Assembly: GCA_965197825.1 (NCBI GenBank)
Contig: CBDANW010000003.1
Coordinates: forward strand, 1,736,001-1,800,000
Origin: CBDANW01 sp965197825
GTDB lineage: Bacteria; Acidobacteriota; Vicinamibacteria; Marinacidobacterales; DATDRI01
Reading direction: 5' to 3'
Length of the DNA stretch: 64,000 nucleotides
Part shown: positions 56,901 through 64,000 of the stretch, piece after piece
Position numbering within the stretch: the stretch's first letter is position 1
Layout: each line of letters opens with the position of its first letter
Made by a program: the position numbers and the translations under genes
The notes under the pieces: model-generated
What the model was told of the DNA's origin: nothing
Database searches by the model: none
Seen by the model: only the letters and a program-made list of their open reading frames with translations

Positions 56901-58995
56901 ACGCGACACGCGCCGGCGTCATTCTCGGGACGGCGGCCTACATGAGCCCCGAACAAGCTAGAGGTAAGACGAGTCGACAAGCGCACCGACATCTTCGCCT
57001 TCGGCATCGTGCTCTACGAGATGTTGACGGGTAAGAAGGCGTTCGCCGGTGAGGATGTGTCGGATGTACTAGCCGCGATCATCAGAACCGAGCCTGACTG
57101 GAAGGCGCTTCCCACAGACGTACCGCCCTCGATGGTGAAGCTTCTCCGGCGGTGTCTCACGAAAGATCGGAAGAACCGCCTGGCAGGCCATCAGGGACGC
57201 CCGCGTGGAGATTCAGGAAATCCTGGCGGACCCAGGCGGCGGAAGTGCGGTGGCCACAGGTGTGGTACCCATTCCGGTATGGCCTTCAAAGGTGGCGTGG
57301 GGGCTGGCAGGCATCGTGCTGGGCGCCGTCGTTGCCGCGCTCATCTTGCAGCCCTCGCCGGAGGAGCGCTCCGCTACGCGATTCACGCTTACCTTACCCG
57401 AGGACGTGCAACTCTCTCATGCAGGACGGGGTGCGCTTGCCTTTTCGCCGGATGGGCGAAGACTCGCGTACACGGCGAACGAGCAAATCTACGTCCGGGA
57501 CATGGAGCGTGGGGAAGCACAGCCCCTCGCCGGCACGGATGGCGGGCGCGAGCCGATTTTTTCTCCCGACGGACAGTGGATCGCTTTTTGGACGGGTCAA
57601 GGCAACGCTCTCAAGAAAGTCGCGGTGAGCGGCGGCACACCCATCACCCTCTGCAACACCGCGCCCCCCTACGGCATGAGCTGGGACACCGAGGAGGCAA
57701 TCTACTACGGGCAGGAACCCGCGGGTATCTTTCGCGTCGCCGCCATTGGGGGAGAGCCAGAGCGGATCGTCGAGGTCGCTATCGGCGAGGAAGCGAGTTT
57801 TCCACAGCTCCTTCCCGAGCGGAATCAGCTTCTTTTCACGCTGGGCGGTCGGACCAATGACGAGGGTGTCGTGATCGTCGAATCCCTCACGACTGGTGAG
57901 CGTCGGGTGGTCTTTCAGGGAGGGCGGAACGCGCGCTACCTTCCGACGGGCCATCTCGTCTTCGCGGCGGGGAACGTCCTTGAGCTCATTCCCTTTGACG
58001 CCGATCGCCTAGAGGTGAGGGGGTGCCCGGTCCCTCTCGTTGAAGACGTGTTCGTATTCAATGTGCTCGGGACCGCTGGTTACAGCATTTCACAAAGCGG
58101 TTCGCTCGCATACCTCCCAGGCACGTGAGACGGGGAGCTGTTTTGGGTCGACCGTCAAGGCGTGCGCACGCCCTCGGCTGCGCCGACAGGCACCTATCGG
58201 GCGGCGCGGCTCTCGCCTGACGCGACTCGCGTTGCGCTCGCGATAGAACAGGACATCTGGGTCTACGACATACCGCGGGGCACGATGAGCCGACTCACTG
58301 TCACCTCCAACAACTTCTACCCTCTGTGGACCGCCGACGGGAACAAGATCATCTTCGCTTCCCGGCGGGGGGGCACCGATCAGATCTTCTGGATAGAAGC
58401 AGACGGAAGCGGCGAAGCCGAGGGTCTCGCTTCCGGAGATTACGACTGGCATCCGGACGCCGTCTCTCTCGATGGCTCGCTTCTCGCATTTCATGAGCAC
58501 GCACCGGAAACAGACGTGGATATCCGTATCCTTCCGCTAGAAGGCGAGCATGAGCCGCGCGCTTTCCTTCAAACGGAGTTCCGCGAGTATCCCACTTCCT
58601 TCTCCCCCGATGGACGCTGGCTTGCGTACGGCTCCACGCAATCGGGGCAAAACGAAGTCTACGCGACCCCCTACCCGGGTCCCGGCGCCCGAATTCAGAT
58701 CTCGACAAACGGCGGAAGTGGCGCTATATGGTCTCGAGACGGCCGCGAGATCTTCTACGTGGAGGGAGGCGACATGATGGCCGTCGACGTCAGCGGAGAT
58801 TCCAAATTGAAGTTTGGTGTGCCGCACAGATTGTTTGAGACTCTATTATTGATCGGGCCCGCGTGGCATGCCTACACACCGATGCCGGACGGGACGGGTT
58901 TTCTCATCGCCGAGTCAAACGAAGGCGTCGGGCGCAGCTTACAAATCGTCCTCGATTGGTTTGCGGAGATCGAGCAACTCGTGCCGAGCGAATAG
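56901..58995 (+). pseudogene. Ser/Thr kinase C-terminal half and propeller (probably rest of kinase B), multiple lesions
   Basis: Begins inside the activation-loop region (TRAGVILGTAAYMSPEQARG), with one-base shift near 56965, LYEMLTGKKAFAGEDVSDVL and another shift near 57180 before RVEIQEILADPGGG. A membrane helix (VAWGLAGIVLGAVVAALILQ) precedes a propeller: ALAFSPDGRRLAYTANEQIY, IFSPDGQWIAFWTGQGNALK, SFPQLLPERNQLLFTLGG. TGA at 58126 interrupts between AYLPGT and DGELFWVDRQGVRT in the same frame. It ends IVLDWFAEIEQLVPSE at 58995. About 170 bases of its start are also present at 55497-55668, before the IS insertion. Confidence 0.8.
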
Positions 58996-59000
58996 CGATC

Positions 59001-61392
<2,392 letters not shown>

Positions 61393-61418
61393 CGATTCTT
61401 TGTGTTAAGAGGTGAATC

Positions 61419-61872
61419 ATGAATCCTTATAAGCAAATCTATCGAGCAGCCATCGCATTAATGACACTTGTCCTTTTGAGCTCCTCCGTCCCCTCCCAGG
61501 CGCAGGATTCCGAGACCGCCGACTGGGCGGCCTATCTTTCCGGCGAGTACCGCGTCGTGGCCAACATGACTTATCTCACCGCCAACAACTGGGACGCCAA
61601 GCTCGACGTGTACACGCCGCGTGAAGCCACCGGCCCGTGCCGACCCTCATTTACATCCACGGAGGTGGTTGGATCCGAGGAAGCAAGGAAACCCGCATCC
61701 TGAGCCTTCTTCCTTATCTCGAGATGGGATGGGCGGTCGTGAACGTGGAGTACCGACTCGGTCCAGTCTCCCTCGCTCCCGCAGCCGTAGAAGATTGTCG
61801 CTGCGCGCTCCGGTGGGTCATTCGAAACGCGGAAGAGTACCACTTCGACACTTCACGCCTGGTCGTGGTGTC
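61419..61872 (+). pseudogene. Exported alpha/beta hydrolase (esterase) cut by IS66
   Basis: The first frame starts with a signal peptide (YRAAIALMTLVLLSSSVPSQ AQ) and LTANNWDAKLDVYTPREATG; a shift near 61640 leads to VPTLIYIHGGGWIRGSKETR (oxyanion motif HGGGW), VVNVEYRLGPVSLAPAAVED and RWVIRNAEEYHFDTSRLVVV. At this point, before the GxSxG nucleophile, it ends and IS66 sequence begins at about 61873. Its fold is BD-FAE/carboxylesterase type. Truncation removes the catalytic serine. Confidence 0.78.
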
Positions 61873-61949
61873 CTTGCGGTACCAATGCGTGACCTTGCTA
61901 GGTGGGATCTGTAATCTGAGCGCAGAGATCCATCAAGGAGGTCAAATCG

Positions 61950-62489
61950 ATGCGCTCGAGGAAAGCGGGACTTTCAGAGGTTGAGAAACAGTTCGAATCA
62001 TGGAGGTCGAAGCCACACGGACGTTTGATCCCGGAGGAGTTGTGGAATGCGGCGGTGGGGCTGCTGGATCGGTATACGCCGAGCGCGATCTGCCGTCATC
62101 TCCGCTTGAATTCGGCGCGATTCAAGAAGGTCCGAAAGACTCATGGAGCGGTTGTGAGCGCCAAACGTCTCAAGGGAGGACAACGAAGGGTTTCTGGAGT
62201 AGGCTCCCTGAGCAAGAAGCCTGGACGGAGTGGAACGGAGCAGGTGAGCGCGATAGCTCCGAGTCGGACTGCGTTCGTGGAGCTGGCGCATGGGATGGGC
62301 TTGTCGGGCGGCATGATGACGCCTCCGCTGAACTCGGTTCAGGGTGAAGGAACGATGTGCCGTCTGACGGTAGAGAGCGCATCGGGGAGCCTGACGGTCG
62401 TAACGTCGAATCGCGAGGGAGAGAATGAGCTGGTCGAATCTGTTTGTCGCTTCGTGGTCGGCGCGCTCGGCAACGGCACTCACACATGA
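61950..62489 (+). CDS. tnpA: IS66-type accessory protein TnpA
   Basis: 179 residues with AVGLLDRYTPSAICRHLRLN (HTH-like), and the C-terminal stretch MCRLTVESASGSLTVVTSNR, typical of the longer IS66 TnpA accessory proteins. Its stop overlaps the tnpB ATG (ATGA), a hallmark of IS66 operons. GGAGG precedes the start. Confidence 0.8.
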   Translation: MRSRKAGLSEVEKQFESWRSKPHGRLIPEELWNAAVGLLDRYTPSAICRHLRLNSARFKKVRKTHGAVVSAKRLKGGQRRVSGVGSLSKKPGRSGTEQVSAIAPSRTAFVELAHGMGLSGGMMTPPLNSVQGEGTMCRLTVESASGSLTVVTSNREGENELVESVCRFVVGALGNGTHT

Positions 62490-62839
62490 TCCAGATCGTT
62501 CCTCAACTGAAGGTATTGGTGGCTTGCGAGCCGGTTGATTTCCGCAAGGGTATCGATTCTTTGGCTTGCGTGTGCCGACAACAATTCCAGCTCGATCCGT
62601 TCCTCGGCACGTTATTCGTTTTTCGTAATCGTTCAGGCACGGCGCTCAAATTTTTGGTGTACGACGGACAGGGGTTTTGGTTATTTCAGAAGCGTTTTTC
62701 GAAGGGCCGTCTGCAGTGGTGGCCGCGTCATACCACGGATGGAGTTGCGGCGCTGCCCGCCGAGCAATTGGCGGTGCTAATCTACAATGGACTTCCGTTG
62801 CGGGCGGGAATGGCGGAGGCGTGGCGTCGGGTCAGTTGA
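62486..62839 (+). CDS. tnpB: IS66-type Orf2 (TnpB)
   Basis: 117 residues, starting MIQIVPQLKVLVACEPVDFR; KGIDSLACVCRQQFQLDPFL, GTLFVFRNRSGTALKFLVYD and QRLFSKGRLQWW-like (here FQKRFSKGRLQWWPRHTTDG) are the IS66 Orf2 motifs. Start at ATG 62486 overlaps tnpA. Full length. It converges with the tnpC on the opposite strand, overlapping stops by eight bases. Confidence 0.9.
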   Translation: MIQIVPQLKVLVACEPVDFRKGIDSLACVCRQQFQLDPFLGTLFVFRNRSGTALKFLVYDGQGFWLFQKRFSKGRLQWWPRHTTDGVAALPAEQLAVLIYNGLPLRAGMAEAWRRVS

Positions 62840-64000
62840 GCCTGTTCAACGTTTCCTGATAGCTCCAAGGCAGCCACGACTCGGGTGCGGCTCTAGCGTC
62901 TTGGGCGTGCATGGAGATGTTCGTCAGGTAGTGCACCGGGTCGATACTGTTTTTTACCGAGGTCCGGATCATGCTCAGGAGCACGTCGCCGACATCGGCG
63001 CCAGCCTGTGTCCTGAAAAACAGTGAGTTCTTACGATGCCGTTGTGAGGGCTTCAGCTCCTGTTCGCTAACGTTGTTGTCGAGGGGCACACCCGGCACTT
63101 CGAGGAACCGGGTTAGCCCTTGCCAGTGATTCTTGACGTAGGAAAAGGTTTTGCCGAGGCGGCTGTTGGGCTCAACCACACGCTCGCGGAACTGCTCTTC
63201 GATCCACTTATAGAGCGCATCCATTATCGGCCGGCTGTGTTGTTGGTGATAGGCAAGTCGCTCATCGGGGTCCATGCCGCGTGTGTCGTCGTCGTTGCGG
63301 TAGATGGCTGCGATGTCCTCGAGCACCCGGTCACAGTGCTCAGGAAAGGCGGGCTCGGCTTCGATGAAGTAGCGGCGTGCATGCACCATACACTTGGCAG
63401 TGATCCGCAGCGGTGAACGCGGCGCCATCGAAGAGGCGTCGGCCATATGGATGACCTTGCTTGCCTGGACCGTGCGCTGATTCAACAGCTGGTCCATGTT
63501 CTCGCCCGCATGACGTCGTCCGCTCGCGTACAGAACGATCGGAGCAAGCGTTTTGTCCAAGCCACGGGCAACAATGCCCGTGGTGAAGATGCCCGTTCGC
63601 TCGCCTTGAGCTAAAGTCTCGTTCTCCGCCATCAATGTGAGAATCCGAACTCCGGTGTCGTCACTGTGAACCAGAGGCCGGTTCGCGGCGAGTGTTTCCA
63701 TGTGGCGAAAAACCGGCAACACGGCGTTGGCCATTGCTTCGGCGCGTTCGAACTGCGTGGAGGCCCCCGCCCACTTCTGCCACTGCGCCAGGCGATGATG
63801 AGGCATGCCCATGGCGTAGCGCAATACCGAAACGACCGCATCCACACTCGGATGGTACTTGCTTGCTCCAGCCTGAGGCGGAAGCGGCGCGGTGAACGTC
63901 TTCTGGCAACCTGCGCATCGCAGCATCTGGCGTTCGTATACCGTCGCCTGGATCGGGGGCTGAGCTTTCAGCTCCACATCCTTTCTCGGAGCTTGGGTGT
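62832..64000 (-). CDS. tnpC: IS66-family transposase TnpC, 5' end beyond the window
   Basis: The frame continues past 64000 (TQAPRKDVELKAQPPIQATV read from the end), with zinc cluster LRCAGCQKTFTAP, YHPSVDAVVSVLRYAMGMPH, HSDDTGVRILTL (catalytic Asp), CMVHARRYFIEAEPAFPEHC and VPLDNNVSEQELKPSQRHRK, stop at 62832. It is opposite in direction to the adjacent tnpA-tnpB, whereas IS66 genes normally run together, so it belongs to another IS66 copy or was inverted. Confidence 0.88.
   Translation of the reverse strand, partial: TQAPRKDVELKAQPPIQATVYERQMLRCAGCQKTFTAPLPPQAGASKYHPSVDAVVSVLRYAMGMPHHRLAQWQKWAGASTQFERAEAMANAVLPVFRHMETLAANRPLVHSDDTGVRILTLMAENETLAQGERTGIFTTGIVARGLDKTLAPIVLYASGRRHAGENMDQLLNQRTVQASKVIHMADASSMAPRSPLRITAKCMVHARRYFIEAEPAFPEHCDRVLEDIAAIYRNDDDTRGMDPDERLAYHQQHSRPIMDALYKWIEEQFRERVVEPNSRLGKTFSYVKNHWQGLTRFLEVPGVPLDNNVSEQELKPSQRHRKNSLFFRTQAGADVGDVLLSMIRTSVKNSIDPVHYLTNISMHAQDARAAPESWLPWSYQETLNRLN

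Overview
The window looks like a chromosomal segment from an uncultivated, GC-rich, Gram-negative bacterium, most likely an Acidobacteriota member. Inference rests on several traits: a run of paralogous PknB-type Ser/Thr kinases with a C-terminal TolB/WD40-like propeller, a short acidobacterial-style type IV pilin, a complete MoxR/Bat operon, outer-membrane and Sec/Tat-exported proteins, and class II (B12) ribonucleotide reductase. No rRNA, tRNA or CRISPR was seen.

Layout. 0-6 kb (minus strand): type IV pilus locus with pilA behind a sigma-54-type promoter and its own terminator, a decayed second pilin, an ABC ATPase/permease pair resembling PilH/PilI of Myxococcus, an unlisted 39-codon ORF, a TPR membrane protein, prepilin peptidase and the start of a PAS sensor kinase (PilS-like). 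6-8 kb: frameshifted IS1595-type transposase beside a truncated DNA methyltransferase. 8-12.8 kb: nrdJ and a broken secreted PKD-domain gene. 12.8-17.3 kb: mtaB, lutC, lutB, lutA and a HIT protein on the minus strand, followed at 17.4 kb by a GlcG/HbpS-like gene on the plus strand. 18-21 kb: transposon graveyard (porin pseudogene fused to IS66, a second IS66 scrap, an IS256 scrap) that cut off a threonine aldolase gene. 21.4-30.8 kb: intact moxR-DUF58-DUF4381-batA-batB-batC-batD-batE-hemW operon. 30.9-34.5 kb: phosphodiesterase-like, NnrE-like (both frameshifted), chlorite-dismutase-family and YkvA-like genes. 34.6-38.8 kb: MscS channel and a partner-switching module (SpoIIE-type phosphatase, RsbW-like kinase, STAS protein) damaged by an IS630 fragment, a nonsense codon and a 12-G tract. 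38.8-44 kb: OPT transporter, secreted alpha/beta hydrolase, ferritin fragment, CDF transporter. 44-51.5 kb: two exported fumarylacetoacetase-like paralogues, a Tat-exported ThDP enzyme, DUF4159 protein, LytTR regulator. 51.6-61.4 kb: decaying kinase array interrupted by IS30, IS630 and IS66. 61.4-64 kb: truncated esterase and an IS66 tnpA-tnpB pair facing a tnpC in the opposite direction.

A global property is the very high density of frameshifts. Long essential-type genes (nrdJ, lutB, mtaB, the Bat operon, OPT) are intact while many others have one or more lesions. Some lesions are homopolymer-associated and could be assembly error. Others cannot be simple indel error: in-frame nonsense codons at 36110, 58126 and 60353, IS insertions, and the same frameshift shared by two kinase copies. 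The likely picture is a mobile-element-rich region undergoing real decay, possibly with some sequencing error on top.
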